Assembly: GCF_026627505.1 (NCBI RefSeq) | Contig: NZ_JAPNLK010000050.1 | Coordinates: 1-64,000, forward strand | Length of the DNA stretch: 64,000 nucleotides | Reading direction: 5' to 3' | Source: Streptomyces sp. H27-H5 | GTDB lineage: Bacteria; Actinomycetota; Actinomycetes; Streptomycetales; Streptomycetaceae | Shown here: in pieces, positions 25,247 through 35,008 of the stretch | Position numbering within the stretch: position 1 is the stretch's first letter | Layout of the letters: each line of letters begins with the position of its first letter | Made by a program: the position numbers and the translations under genes | Notes under the pieces: generated by a model | What the model saw: the letters and a program-made list of their open reading frames with translations, nothing else | Told to the model about the DNA's origin: nothing | Database searches by the model: none

Positions 25247-25369
25247 GCTTCCGCCTTACCGGGTGGTAATTGGATTTCTTTCTGCCGGCCGAACGGGACC
25301 CGGGGAGGAGCCCCGCCCGGGCGGGCGCTACCCTGAGCCGTCAACAAGCACCAAGAAGGGGTGGACCCA

Positions 25370-25582
25370 GTGGCGGACATCGAGAGCGCGCGGGCGACGT
25401 TCCGTAAGTTCGACGCGGACGGCGACGGCTTCGTCACGGCCGACGAGTACAGCGCGGCCATGAAGGCCATGGGCGACGCGTTCGTCACCGGCGCGGTCGC
25501 GGACGCCGTGGTCGCGTCCAAGGACAGCAACGGCGACGGCCTGCTGAGCTTCGACGAGTTCTGGGTCGCCCTGAACAAGTAG
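25370..25582 (+). CDS. EF-hand calcium-binding protein
   Basis: 70 residues from GTG 25370, preferred over GTG 25361 because an AAGGGG site then has usable spacing. Two canonical EF-hand loops: residues 15-26 (DADGDGFVTADE) and 52-63 (DSNGDGLLSFDE), each with Asp/Asn at the Ca2+ positions and Glu at position 12. It is a typical small, single-domain streptomycete calmodulin-like protein. There is no signal peptide, so it acts in the cytoplasm. Partner unknown. It stands alone, followed by a bidirectional terminator. Confidence 0.93.
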   Translation: MADIESARATFRKFDADGDGFVTADEYSAAMKAMGDAFVTGAVADAVVASKDSNGDGLLSFDEFWVALNK

Positions 25583-25594
25583 TCCCCGTCCCGG

Positions 25595-25627
25595 CCGCCT
25601 CCGACCCCCTGCCGGGGCCGGAGGCGG
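25595..25627. terminator. Bidirectional hairpin between convergent genes
   Basis: Perfect 9-bp arms CCGCCTCCG (25595-25603) and CGGAGGCGG (25619-25627), directly before the end of the convergent PadR-family gene. Confidence 0.75.
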
Positions 25628-26212
25628 TCAGGCCGTGTCCCCGGGTCCCTCGGGCGCCCCCGGCCCGTCCTGCGCGGCAGCCATGTCCTCGACCTCGGTC
25701 AGGGCCTCCTCCAGCCAGCGCAGCCAGAAGGTCTCCAAACCGATCCCGCCGCGCAGCACCAGCCGGCGCAACCGGTCCTCGTCGGAGTCCCGTCCCGGCG
25801 GGAAGTCCCGTGCCTCGATGGCCTCGTACTCCGCCAGCTGCCCCCGGTGCAGCTCCACGTGACGGCCCAGCTCCGCCCCGAGCCCCCGCGCCCCCACCAC
25901 GCCCGCCGCCCGCACCCGCAGCAGCAGCGGGTCCCGGATGGCCTTCGGGTCCTGGCTCTCGCCGACCCACCGGGCCAGTTCCGCACTGCCGGCGGGCAGC
26001 ACCTCGTACTCCTTGCGCTGCCCGCGCACCGGCACCTCGCCGGGCAACGCCCTGATCAACCCGGCCTCCTCCAGCCGGCCCAGCTCCCGGTAGATCTGCT
26101 GGTGCGTGGCCGACCAGAAGTACCCGATCGACCTGTCGAACCGCCGGGTCAGCTCCAGCCCCGACGAAGGCTTCTCCAGCAGGGCGGTGAGGATGGCGTG
26201 CGGCAGCGACAT
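25628..26212 (-). CDS. PadR-family transcriptional regulator
   Basis: 194 residues. The N-terminal winged helix (about 1-80) reads HAILTALLEKPSSGLELTRRFDRS.GYFW.ATHQQIYRELGRLEEAGLI, the PadR signature. The Vir C-terminal dimerisation helix bundle (about 95-180) follows. Such repressors usually sense small molecules and often control an adjacent exporter. It is downstream of cbiO on the same strand with a 91-bp gap, so partial co-transcription with the cobalt transporter is possible. No target or ligand can be named. Confidence 0.9.
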   Translation of the reverse strand: MSLPHAILTALLEKPSSGLELTRRFDRSIGYFWSATHQQIYRELGRLEEAGLIRALPGEVPVRGQRKEYEVLPAGSAELARWVGESQDPKAIRDPLLLRVRAAGVVGARGLGAELGRHVELHRGQLAEYEAIEARDFPPGRDSDEDRLRRLVLRGGIGLETFWLRWLEEALTEVEDMAAAQDGPGAPEGPGDTA

Positions 26213-26303
26213 GCGGCCATCCTAGGTTCGGGGTCGATCCCGGCGCCGCGATCCCGTCCCCGACGGCGCCCGCCGTACGGGCGAGGTCGGGGCGCCCGTA
26301 CGG

Positions 26304-27125
26304 TCACCCCAGCGCGGCCAGCGCCTCCGGGGTCCTCGGGCCCGCGGCGTCCGGGGCCAGCAGGCCGTGGGCGCGCAGGTGCGCCGTGACCGTCGGGGAC
26401 CACGCCTGACGCAGCCCGGCCGAGGCCAACAACGCGGGGTCCGAGAGGAGTTCCGCGGCCGGCCCGACACGGACGCCCGTCGGGGTGAGGACCGCCGCGT
26501 CGTCGGCCCAGCGAACCGCCAGGTCGACGTCGTGCGTGGCCATCACCACCGTGGTCCCGGCCGCGCGCAGCCCCGCCAGGACGTCCAACAGCCGCTCCTG
26601 CCCGTCCGGGTCCAACCCGGCCGTCGGTTCGTCCAGGATCAGCACGCGCGGGGCCATCGCCACCGCGCCCGCGATGGCCGCGCGCTTGCGCTGCCCGTAC
26701 GACAGCAGGTGCGTCGGCCGGTCCCGCAGCGCCGTGATGTCCAGGGCGGCGAGCGCCGAGTCCACCCGGCCCCGCACCTCGCCGGGCTCCAGGCCCATGT
26801 TCATCGGACCGAAGGACACGTCCTGCTCCACCGAGGCGGCGAACAACTGGTCGTCCGGGTCCTGCACCACCAACTGCACCGCCCTGCGCAGCCGGGTCAG
26901 CCCCGCCCGGTCGTGCGTCACCACCGCGCCGTCGAGCCGCAGCGAGCCCGAACCCGGCCGCAGCCCCCCGCTGAGCAACCGCATCAGGGTGGTCTTGCCG
27001 CTGCCGTTGCGGCCCAACAGGACCAGCGCCCGGCCCTCGACGATGCCGAAGTCCACGCCGGAGAGGACCGCGGGCCCGTCCTCGTACGCGTAGCCCGCGC
27101 CGGCCAGTTCCACCAACGGGTTCAC
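26304..27125 (-). CDS. cbiO: Cobalt ECF transporter ATP-binding protein CbiO
   Basis: 273 residues from GTG 27125, which overlaps the cbiQ stop by 4 bases. Contains Walker A GRNGSGKTT (about 36-44), Q-loop QDPDDQ, an LSYGQRKR ABC signature in place of LSGGQ, Walker B VLILDEPTAGLD and H-loop ATHD. It energises the energy-coupling-factor transporter made with CbiM, CbiN and CbiQ, which imports Co2+ for vitamin B12 synthesis. Last gene of the riboswitch-led operon cbiM-cbiN-cbiQ-cbiO. Confidence 0.93.
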   Translation of the reverse strand: MNPLVELAGAGYAYEDGPAVLSGVDFGIVEGRALVLLGRNGSGKTTLMRLLSGGLRPGSGSLRLDGAVVTHDRAGLTRLRRAVQLVVQDPDDQLFAASVEQDVSFGPMNMGLEPGEVRGRVDSALAALDITALRDRPTHLLSYGQRKRAAIAGAVAMAPRVLILDEPTAGLDPDGQERLLDVLAGLRAAGTTVVMATHDVDLAVRWADDAAVLTPTGVRVGPAAELLSDPALLASAGLRQAWSPTVTAHLRAHGLLAPDAAGPRTPEALAALG

Positions 27126-27871
27126 AGGTACAGCCCCTTCAGGGTGAGAGTCACGGTGATCAGGGCCGCCAGCAGCGCCCCGGACGCGGCCAGGAACCGC
27201 CACGACAGCGTGGCCTGCGGCACCAGCACCCGCAGCGCGCCGTCGTAGCCGCGCCCCGCCAGCCCCTCCTGGAGCCGCGCGGCGCGGTCGAAGGCCCGGA
27301 CGAACGAGGTCGCCGCCAGCCCGGCCAGCGAACGCCACACCGCCGCCCGGCCCGTGTGTCCGAGCCGGGCCGCCTGGGCGCGGCGGACCTGCGCCATCGA
27401 GTCCAGCAGCAGGAAGCCGATCCGGTACATGACCAGGGCCACGTCCACCACCGGCGCCGGCACCCCGGCCCGCACGAGCCGGGGCAGGACGTCCGACACC
27501 GGGGTGGTGAAGGCGAACAGCAGCACCCCGAGGGAGGCCGCGGAGGTGCGCAACAGCAGCTCGGCCGCGTGCCGGGGCCCGTCGGGGGCCCACGACACCA
27601 GCCCCGCCGGGCCGCCCACCGCGAACAGCAGCGGGAGCGCCCCGGTGAAGCAGAACCCGAGCGGGATCCGGAAGGCCCGCCACAGTTGGCGCCCGGCCAC
27701 CCCGGCCGGCCCGAGCAGCACCCCCAGGGTGGCCGCCGCGACGAGCGGCCCCCCGGGCCAGGGCGGCAGGGCGACGGCCGTGACCGTCAGCCCGAGCCCC
27801 AACAGGGCCTTCTCCAGCGGATGACGACGGCGCCAGCGGCTGCCGTGCGCCGCCACGTCGATCGGCAGCAC
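27122..27871 (-). CDS. cbiQ: Cobalt ECF transporter transmembrane protein CbiQ
   Basis: 249 residues from GTG 27871, three bases after the cbiN stop. About five hydrophobic segments; the cytoplasmic loop holds the two short Ala-Arg-Gly-type coupling motifs of T components (AQAARLG near residue 162 and EGLAGRGYDG near 203), which touch the ATPase. Acts in the inner membrane as the coupling subunit between CbiM and CbiO. Order M-N-Q-O is the standard cobalt operon. Confidence 0.92.
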   Translation of the reverse strand: MLPIDVAAHGSRWRRRHPLEKALLGLGLTVTAVALPPWPGGPLVAAATLGVLLGPAGVAGRQLWRAFRIPLGFCFTGALPLLFAVGGPAGLVSWAPDGPRHAAELLLRTSAASLGVLLFAFTTPVSDVLPRLVRAGVPAPVVDVALVMYRIGFLLLDSMAQVRRAQAARLGHTGRAAVWRSLAGLAATSFVRAFDRAARLQEGLAGRGYDGALRVLVPQATLSWRFLAASGALLAALITVTLTLKGLYL

Positions 27872-27874
27872 CGC

Positions 27875-28216
27875 CTACGACTCCGCGGGGCCCGCCGGGC
27901 CACCGGTCGCGCCGGCCTGGGCGAGGCCCTGACGCCGGCCCTTGCGGACGCCGAAGTAGTACGCGAGCACGCCCGCGCCCAGCGCCGCCTGAAGGGCGAA
28001 CAGGGCCGACTCGATCTCCCCGGACGGGGGCTCGTACAGCGGCGAGAACCACGGCTCGTAGTCCGGCTTCAGCTCGGTGATGGCCGCCTCCGCCTGCGCG
28101 TCGGCGCCCGCGAACGGCTCCTCCTTGCCCTCGCCCAGACCCAGCGCGAGCGGGAGCACGGCCAGCGCCGCCACCAGGAGCAGCAGCACCACGTTGATCT
28201 TCGCGTTCCTGGTCAT
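27875..28216 (-). CDS. cbiN: Cobalt transport protein CbiN
   Basis: 113 residues with an N-terminal and a C-terminal transmembrane helix around an extracellular loop containing FAGADAQAE and ITELKPDYEPWFSP, the hallmark of CbiN. It assists metal loading of CbiM. The ATG overlaps the cbiM stop by 4 bases. The C-terminal 25 residues are a charged, Gly/Ala-rich extension. Confidence 0.95.
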   Translation of the reverse strand: MTRNAKINVVLLLLVAALAVLPLALGLGEGKEEPFAGADAQAEAAITELKPDYEPWFSPLYEPPSGEIESALFALQAALGAGVLAYYFGVRKGRRQGLAQAGATGGPAGPAES

Positions 28217-28917
28217 CGGACCACCGCCTCCTCCTGCTTGTTCCCGTTACGGGCCGTCAGCTTCGCGACCCCCAGCCGGACCAGGTCCGACTTGCTCGAC
28301 TGCATCAGCAGCCGCATCACGAGGACGGTCAGCAGACCCTCGCTGACGGCCAGCGGGATCTGGGTGACGGCGAAGATGCCGCCGAACTTGGCGAGCGCCC
28401 CCGGGAAACCGGTGCCCGGGTCGGGGAAGGCCAGCGCCAACTGGACGCTGGTCACGCAGTAGGTGACGAGGTCGGCGAAGAACGCGCCGAAGAAGACGGT
28501 CACCATCAGCGGCAGGTCGAACCTCTTGAGCAGCCGGTAGACCCCGTAACCCGCCCAGGGTCCCGCGATCGCCATGGAGAAGACGTTCGCGCCGAGCGTG
28601 GTCAGGCCGCCGTGCGCCAGCAGCAGCGCCTGGAAGAGCAGGGTGATCGTGCCGAGCACCGCCATGATCGGAGGCCGGAACAGGATCGCCCCGAGTCCGG
28701 TGCCGGTGGGGTGGGAGCAACTGCCCGTCACCGAAGGGATCTTCAGGGCGGACAGGACGAAAGTGAACGCACCGGACGCGCCGAGCAGCAGGGTGCTCTC
28801 GGGGTTGGCCTTCACCTCGCGGGTGAGGGCGCGCACACCGTGTACGACGAAGGGAGCGGACGCGGCGCCCCAGGCGACCGCGTGCAAGGGGGGCAGAAAC
28901 CCCTCGGCTATATGCAT
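28213..28917 (-). CDS. cbiM: Cobalt ECF transporter substrate-binding protein CbiM
   Basis: 234 residues from ATG 28917, giving the invariant N-terminus MHIAEGFLPP. The amino group and His2 coordinate the metal in this family, so this start is decisive. About seven transmembrane helices; segments GSCSHPTGTGLGAILFRP and LLLAHGGLTTLGAN are conserved CbiM sites (cf. the second metal-binding His). First gene of the cobalt uptake operon; the leader upstream folds as a cobalamin riboswitch, so expression should drop when B12 is abundant. Confidence 0.95.
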   Translation of the reverse strand: MHIAEGFLPPLHAVAWGAASAPFVVHGVRALTREVKANPESTLLLGASGAFTFVLSALKIPSVTGSCSHPTGTGLGAILFRPPIMAVLGTITLLFQALLLAHGGLTTLGANVFSMAIAGPWAGYGVYRLLKRFDLPLMVTVFFGAFFADLVTYCVTSVQLALAFPDPGTGFPGALAKFGGIFAVTQIPLAVSEGLLTVLVMRLLMQSSKSDLVRLGVAKLTARNGNKQEEAVVR

Positions 28918-28954
28918 GAGTAAGGAGACCTCTCCAGCACCTCGTGGATGGACG

Positions 28955-29130
28955 ACGTGCCCTGGCCGGTCTCCTGGCTCACGGGTACTGATGCCCTGAC
29001 TCCGCCTTCCCGGGGCCGTGCGGTCTCCCGCGCGGGCCCAGTGGCTTCCCGCAGGGGAGTGGAGCCGGACTTCCCGATCACAGTGGCGAGGGCCGCACCG
29101 GTTTTTCACCGGTTTCCCGAACACCAAGGC
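28955..29130 (-). ncRNA. Cobalamin (AdoCbl) riboswitch
   Basis: On the minus strand the leader of cbiM contains the elements of a class-I cobalamin riboswitch in order: the 5' GGGAA segment, the GTGCGGCCCTCGCCACTGTG-type core, AAGCCACTG, CGGGAAGGCGG and the B12 box GAGCCAGGAGACCGGCC (28964-28980). It lies about 45 bases upstream of the cbiM start and would repress cobalt uptake when adenosylcobalamin is bound. Confidence 0.92.
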
Positions 29131-29281
29131 CCGCTGACCCTAGTCGGCCGCGCGGACCCGTAACAACCCGACCCCGCTCCCGCGCCCCCCGTCCACCCGC
29201 TCCGACCAGGGCCGATCCGGATGGCCCCCGGACGGGCGCGGCCCGCTGGCGCACCCGTCCCGGCCTGCGCAGGCTGGGGGA

Positions 29282-29995
29282 GTGGCCGACGAACACGACT
29301 ACTCAGACCTCAGCGCCGTCTACGTGAACTGCACGCTCAAGCGCTCGCCCGAGACCAGCAACACCGAGGGGCTGATCAGCAGGAGCCGCGCGGTGATGGA
29401 GGCGGCCGGCGCCCGGACCTCACTGATCCGGGCCGTCGACCACGACATCGCCACCGGTGTCTGGCCCGACATGACCGAGCACGGCTGGGAGAGCGACCAG
29501 TGGCCGGTCCTCTACAGCCAGATCATGGACGCCGACATCCTCGTGCTGTGCGGGCCGATCTGGCTCGGCGACAACAGCTCCGTGATGAAGCAGGTCATCG
29601 AGCGGCTCTACGCCTGCTCCTCGATCCTGAACGACCGGGGCCAGTACGCCTACTACGGCAGGGTCGGCGGCGCGCTGATCACCGGCAACGAGGACGGCGT
29701 CAAACACTGCGCCATGAACGTCCTCTACAGCCTCCAGCACCTCGGCTACGCGATCCCGCCGCAGGCCGACGCGGGCTGGATCGGCGAGGCAGGGCCCGGC
29801 CCCTCGTACCTCGACCCGGGGTCGGGCGGCCCGGAGAACGACTTCACCAACCGGAACACCACGTTCATGACGTGGAACCTGATGCACCTGGCCGCCCTGC
29901 TCAAACGGTCCGGCGGCATGCCCGCACACGGCAACCAGCGCGCGGAGTGGGACGCGGGGTGCCGTTTCGACTTCCCCAATCCGGAACACCGCTAG
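29282..29995 (+). CDS. Flavodoxin-fold / NADPH-dependent FMN reductase family protein
   Basis: 237 residues from GTG 29282. The N-terminal strand is AVYVNCTLKRSPETSNTEG, a phosphate-binding loop of the flavodoxin family; DILVLCGPIWLGDNSSVMKQVIERL (about 77-101) is the typical FMN-binding P-x-W-x-G loop and helix. ALITGNEDGVKHC continues the Rossmann-like fold. It would use FMN to reduce an unknown small molecule in the cytosol. The promoter region is shared divergently with the cobalamin-riboswitch operon. Confidence 0.87.
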   Translation: MADEHDYSDLSAVYVNCTLKRSPETSNTEGLISRSRAVMEAAGARTSLIRAVDHDIATGVWPDMTEHGWESDQWPVLYSQIMDADILVLCGPIWLGDNSSVMKQVIERLYACSSILNDRGQYAYYGRVGGALITGNEDGVKHCAMNVLYSLQHLGYAIPPQADAGWIGEAGPGPSYLDPGSGGPENDFTNRNTTFMTWNLMHLAALLKRSGGMPAHGNQRAEWDAGCRFDFPNPEHR

Positions 29996-30010
29996 TGCTG
30001 TGACCGGACG

Positions 30011-30047
30011 CGAGGGGCCCGGGGCGGCGCACGCCCCGGGCCCCTCG
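30011..30047. terminator. Bidirectional terminator
   Basis: Perfect 16-bp stem (30011-30026 with 30032-30047) and a 5-base loop, between the convergent flavodoxin and AMIN-like genes. Confidence 0.85.
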
Positions 30048-30076
30048 ACCGTTCGAACCGTGCGCCGGGCGACGGT

Positions 30077-30580
30077 TCAGCAGGTCGCCGGGTGCGGGAA
30101 GTCGACGACGAGCCGCTCCGGCGCGTGCAGCACACTGGTCTTGTAGGTGGGTTTGGTGTCGAAGGCGGCGCCGAAGGTCACGTACCCCTCGTAGTCGCCG
30201 GTGTAGGCCATGCCCTTGAGTTTGGGCAGGTTGATCTTCTGTAGGCGGGGGCCCTGGTAGACGTTCTGGCCGGCGTCGGTGTGCCCGGCCGCCGGGTGCA
30301 GCCGGATCTCCAGGAAGAACTTCCCGGCCAGCGGCACGGGCTTGCCGGACCCGTCGTAGACCAGTTGGGAAACGGGTGTGACGGTGACCGGGGGAGCGGA
30401 TCCCTGGAGGTCGACGACGAGCCGGTCGAAGGTGCAGTGACCGCCGAAGCGGGCATTGGTGACCAGCGTGGTGGACAGGGTGCGGGTGGCGGCCGAGGCC
30501 GGAGCGGCGAGGCCGATCCCGGCGGCGAGCAGCGTGCCCGTGACGAGTGCGGTGACCTGACGGCGACGCAGTGGACGCAT
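30077..30580 (-). CDS. Secreted AMIN-like domain protein
   Basis: 167 residues from ATG 30580 (GGGGG site 5-6 bases upstream). A signal peptide (about 1-34, MRPLRRRQ then a hydrophobic core to ASA) precedes a domain with GHCTFDRLVVDL ... GKFFLEIRLHPAAGH ... AERLVVDF, characteristic of AMIN-like proteins of streptomycetes, related to the amidase-type cell-wall-targeting AMIN domain. Two Cys (near 58 and the last residue) may form a disulfide. Function unknown; it may bind the cell wall. Monocistronic. Confidence 0.82.
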   Translation of the reverse strand: MRPLRRRQVTALVTGTLLAAGIGLAAPASAATRTLSTTLVTNARFGGHCTFDRLVVDLQGSAPPVTVTPVSQLVYDGSGKPVPLAGKFFLEIRLHPAAGHTDAGQNVYQGPRLQKINLPKLKGMAYTGDYEGYVTFGAAFDTKPTYKTSVLHAPERLVVDFPHPATC

Positions 30581-30711
30581 GACGTCCCCCCGATTCTTCA
30601 GAGACGGGGACAGTGGTGTCACAGCAGAAGACACTCCCCGGGCGCCCATGGTTGCACCGGATCGGGCACCAGCCCGCGCGGGGGCGGGCGGCGGGGCCGC
30701 GAGCCGCGCCG

Positions 30712-31119
30712 TCAGCCGGGCAGCAGCGCGCTCAGTTCCGCGTCCAGGTCGTAGTGCCGTCGTTCCTGCCCGCGCGGCACCAGTTCCACGAGCCGGCGGC
30801 ACAGGGCCCGTACGTCCTTCGCCCGGGCGGACACCACACACCCCTGCTCGCCGTTGCTGAACGCCAGGAAGATCCGCGGCTCGGTGGCCTTCCAGCGCGG
30901 CCACACCTGTATGTCTCCCTCGCCCGTGGCGCAGGTCTGCCCGTCGAGCAGCAGCTCGCGGGAGAACACCCAGCGCGCGATGTGCACCCCGGCGCCCTCG
31001 AAGTCGAGCGTGATCTCGTAGGGCCGGTCGGTGCGGTACACGAACGTCCCCCGCACCGGGATGCGGGTGGGCGCGGCCTCCAGGCGGAGGGGGAGGACGC
31101 GGTGCTCCGTGATCGTCAT
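30712..31119 (-). CDS. SsgA-family sporulation and cell-division regulator
   Basis: 135 residues from ATG 31119. It has the SsgA/SsgB profile: start TITEHRVLPLRLE, PVRGTFVYRTDRPYEITLDF, RWVFSRELLLDG, GEGDIQVWP and a C-terminal LEFSNGEQGCVV-type motif (here LAFSNGEQ). SsgA-like proteins are small cytoplasmic proteins that position septa (SsgB recruits FtsZ) and localise cell-wall machinery. No canonical ribosome site is obvious, so translation may be weak or initiated elsewhere. Which SsgA-like subtype it is cannot be decided by eye. Confidence 0.9.
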   Translation of the reverse strand: MTITEHRVLPLRLEAAPTRIPVRGTFVYRTDRPYEITLDFEGAGVHIARWVFSRELLLDGQTCATGEGDIQVWPRWKATEPRIFLAFSNGEQGCVVSARAKDVRALCRRLVELVPRGQERRHYDLDAELSALLPG

Positions 31120-31283
31120 GGTGGGGGGTGCGCCTCTCTGTCGGCGGGGGTGTTTCCTTCCCCTCGGGCAAGCTAACCCCACGCCTTCCCCGCATCCGCG
31201 GGTCCAAGGTCCCGACCCGGACGGGCCGCTCGGCCCGTCTTGCGCCGGCTCCGGGATTTCCCCGCCCCCACCGGACACGCGGA

Positions 31284-31309
31284 AGCCCGCCCTCGGGGGA
31301 GGACGGGCT
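31284..31309. terminator. Hairpin after sdaA
   Basis: AGCCCGCCCTC (31284-31294) pairs with GAGGACGGGCT (31299-31309), one mismatch, downstream of the sdaA stop on the minus strand. Confidence 0.6.
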
Positions 31310-31349
31310 CGACGGGCCCGCCGCGCGCGGCGGCGGGCGGACGCTCAGG

Positions 31350-32732
<1,383 letters not shown>

Positions 32733-33229
32733 GGTGGCGGACTCCCTTGTCTGCTCGTGGGGTGGGAGGGGGCAGGAGAGGCGGATTGGTCGGATTTTGT
32801 CCGGCAGCCGAGCTTAACGCGAGGAGGTGAACAAGCCGGCTGGCGGGAGGGTTGCACGGGTGACGGTCAGGCGCGGCTCGGTCCGCGCTCCGGTACCACG
32901 CATGCGGCGTCCGGTGCCGGTCAGGGGCCGGGTCCCGGTCGGGCGGGCCCGTCCGGTGGCCCCCGATGCCCGGGCGTACGGCCGGACGTACGTGAGCAAG
33001 GCCATGCCGGCCGGCCCGCGGCGCGGTGTCCGGTCGGGCCGCCCGGGCGAGGGGGAGGCGGCAGCACTCCCGACCTCCCCGACCCCGTGCCCCGTACCCG
33101 CGCCCCGTCCCCGGGGCCGCGGACGGGTCGGACACCGACCGCCTCCGGCCGGGTCCACGGTCACGAGAAGGGCCCGGTGCCTGCGGAAACAGCCACCGGG
33201 CCCGACCCGTGAGGTTCTAGCGCACCACG
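32733..33229. other. 497-bp gap between sdaA and glyA
   Basis: No convincing gene. A plus-strand frame opening at 32827 has a purine-rich site right before it, but codes a Pro/Arg-rich string of low complexity. The sdaA promoter should lie near 32780-32830; the left part is A/T-richer (ATTTTGTCCGG). A hairpin at 33170-33203 follows glyA. Confidence 0.6.
33170..33203 (-). terminator. Hairpin after glyA
   Basis: Perfect 10-bp arms (33170-33179 GGGCCCGGTG and 33194-33203 CACCGGGCCC) with a 14-base loop, 27 bases after the glyA stop. Confidence 0.7.
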
Positions 33230-34501
33230 TCAGAGCGTGGGGTACAGCGGGAACTTCGCGGCGAGCGCCGAGACGCGCGCCTTCAGGGCCTCGGCGTCGG
33301 CCTCCGCGAACGGAGAGGGCGCCTTCAGCGCCTCCGCGATGATCTCGGCGACCTCGGTGAAGGCCTCCGCGTCGAAACCGCGGGTGGCGAGGGCCGGCGT
33401 GCCGATCCGCAGACCCGAGGTGACCATCGGCGGCCGCGGGTCGTTCGGGATGGCGTTCCGGTTGACCGTGATGCCGACCTCGTGGAGGCGGTCCTCGGCC
33501 TGCTGACCGTCCAGCTCGGAGTTGCGCAGGTCGACCAGGACCAGGTGCACGTCGGTGCCGCCGGTGAGGACGTCCACGCCCACGGCCTTGACGTCGTCCT
33601 GGACCAGACGGGCGGCGAGGATCTTCGCGCCCTCCAGGGTGCGCTCCTGGCGCTCCTTGAACTCGGGCGAGGCGGCGACCTTGAACGAGACCGCCTTTGC
33701 CGCGATCACGTGCTCCAGCGGACCACCCTGCTGACCGGGGAAGACCGCAGAGTTGATCTTCTTGGCCAGTTCCTGCGTCGACAGGATCACACCGCCGCGC
33801 GGACCACCGAGGGTCTTGTGCGTGGTGGTGGTCACGACGTGGGCGTGGGGCACCGGGTTGGGGTGCAGACCCGCGGCGACCAGGCCGGCGAAGTGCGCCA
33901 TGTCGACCATCAGGTACGCGCCGACCTCGTCCGCGATGCGGCGGAAGGCGGCGAAGTCCAGCTGACGCGGGTAGGCGGACCAGCCCGCGACGATCAGCTG
34001 CGGCTTGGACTCCTTGGCGAGGCGCTCGACCTCGGCCATGTCGACCTCGCCCGAAGCGTCCACGTGGTACGGGACCACGTTGTAGAGCTTGCCGGAGAAG
34101 TTGATCTTCATGCCGTGGGTCAGGTGACCACCGTGGGCGAGGTTCAGGCCCATGATCGTGTCGCCCGGCTTGAGCAGCGCGAACATCGCGGCGGCGTTCG
34201 CCTGCGCACCGGAGTGCGGCTGGACGTTCGCGGCCTCGGCGCCGAACAGCGCCTTGATGCGGTCGATCGCGATCTGCTCGACCACGTCGACGTGCTCGCA
34301 GCCGCCGTAGTAACGGCGGCCGGGGTAGCCCTCGGCGTACTTGTTGGTCAGGACCGAGCCCTGGGCCTCCATGACGGCGACCGGAGCGAAGTTCTCCGAC
34401 GCGATCATTTCCAGGGTGGACTGCTGACGTTCGAGTTCGGCGTCGACGGCGGCGGCGACGTCGGGGTCGAGCTCGTGGAGAGGGGTGTTCAGTACAGACA
34501 T
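33230..34501 (-). CDS. glyA: Serine hydroxymethyltransferase
   Basis: 423 residues. PLP is bound at Lys in the TTTHKTLGGPRGG motif (about residue 228); ASENF, QPHSGAQANAA and VDMAHFAGLVA are further family signatures. It converts glycine plus methylene-THF to serine. Third gene of the gcvT-gcvH-glyA operon; only 15 bp separate it from gcvH, so the riboswitch ahead of gcvT likely governs it. The three proteins together move one-carbon units between glycine, serine and THF. Confidence 0.97.
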   Translation of the reverse strand: MSVLNTPLHELDPDVAAAVDAELERQQSTLEMIASENFAPVAVMEAQGSVLTNKYAEGYPGRRYYGGCEHVDVVEQIAIDRIKALFGAEAANVQPHSGAQANAAAMFALLKPGDTIMGLNLAHGGHLTHGMKINFSGKLYNVVPYHVDASGEVDMAEVERLAKESKPQLIVAGWSAYPRQLDFAAFRRIADEVGAYLMVDMAHFAGLVAAGLHPNPVPHAHVVTTTTHKTLGGPRGGVILSTQELAKKINSAVFPGQQGGPLEHVIAAKAVSFKVAASPEFKERQERTLEGAKILAARLVQDDVKAVGVDVLTGGTDVHLVLVDLRNSELDGQQAEDRLHEVGITVNRNAIPNDPRPPMVTSGLRIGTPALATRGFDAEAFTEVAEIIAEALKAPSPFAEADAEALKARVSALAAKFPLYPTL

Positions 34502-34516
34502 CAGGGTCCCCTGGGG

Positions 34517-34897
34517 TCAGTTACCGGCGGTGAGCTTGGCGTACTCGTCGACGGAGAGCAGGTCGTCCTGCTCCTCCGTGACGCGCACCTTGAAGAGCCA
34601 GCCGCCCTCGAAAGGAGCCGAGTTCACCAGCGACGGGTCGTCCACGACGTCCTGGTTGGCCTCGACGACCTCACCGGTGACGGGGGAGTACAGGTCGCTG
34701 ACCGACTTGGTCGACTCCAGCTCGCCGCAGGTCTCGCCCGCGGTCACCGTGTCGCCTACCTCGGGAAGCTGGGCGTAGACGACGTCACCGAGCGCGTTGG
34801 CCGCGAACTCCGTGATGCCGACCGTCGAGACGCCGTCCTCGGCGCCCGACAGCCACTCGTGCTCCTTGCTGTAACGCAGCTGCTGGGGGTTGCTCAT
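34517..34897 (-). CDS. gcvH: Glycine cleavage system H protein
   Basis: 126 residues. The lipoylated Lys is in LESTKSVSDLYSPVTGEV (near residue 66). H protein carries the aminomethyl intermediate between the P, T and L components. It is between gcvT and glyA in the operon. gcvP, the decarboxylase, is not in the window and is presumably elsewhere, as in other streptomycetes. Confidence 0.96.
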   Translation of the reverse strand: MSNPQQLRYSKEHEWLSGAEDGVSTVGITEFAANALGDVVYAQLPEVGDTVTAGETCGELESTKSVSDLYSPVTGEVVEANQDVVDDPSLVNSAPFEGGWLFKVRVTEEQDDLLSVDEYAKLTAGN

Positions 34898-35008
34898 GGC
34901 CTGATTCTCCTGGATGCGGGGGAGTGGATGTGAACCGGTGGTCTTGAATGCCGAGACGGCGCCGCACGGACCTCCGGACGGCGACGACGCGCTTGGGAAG
35001 GGGCGGAA

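Noticed and set aside
32827..33342. Plus-strand frame with a purine-rich site before a GTG at 32827
   Set aside because: Pro/Arg-rich low complexity, extends into glyA on the other strand, and no homology pattern.
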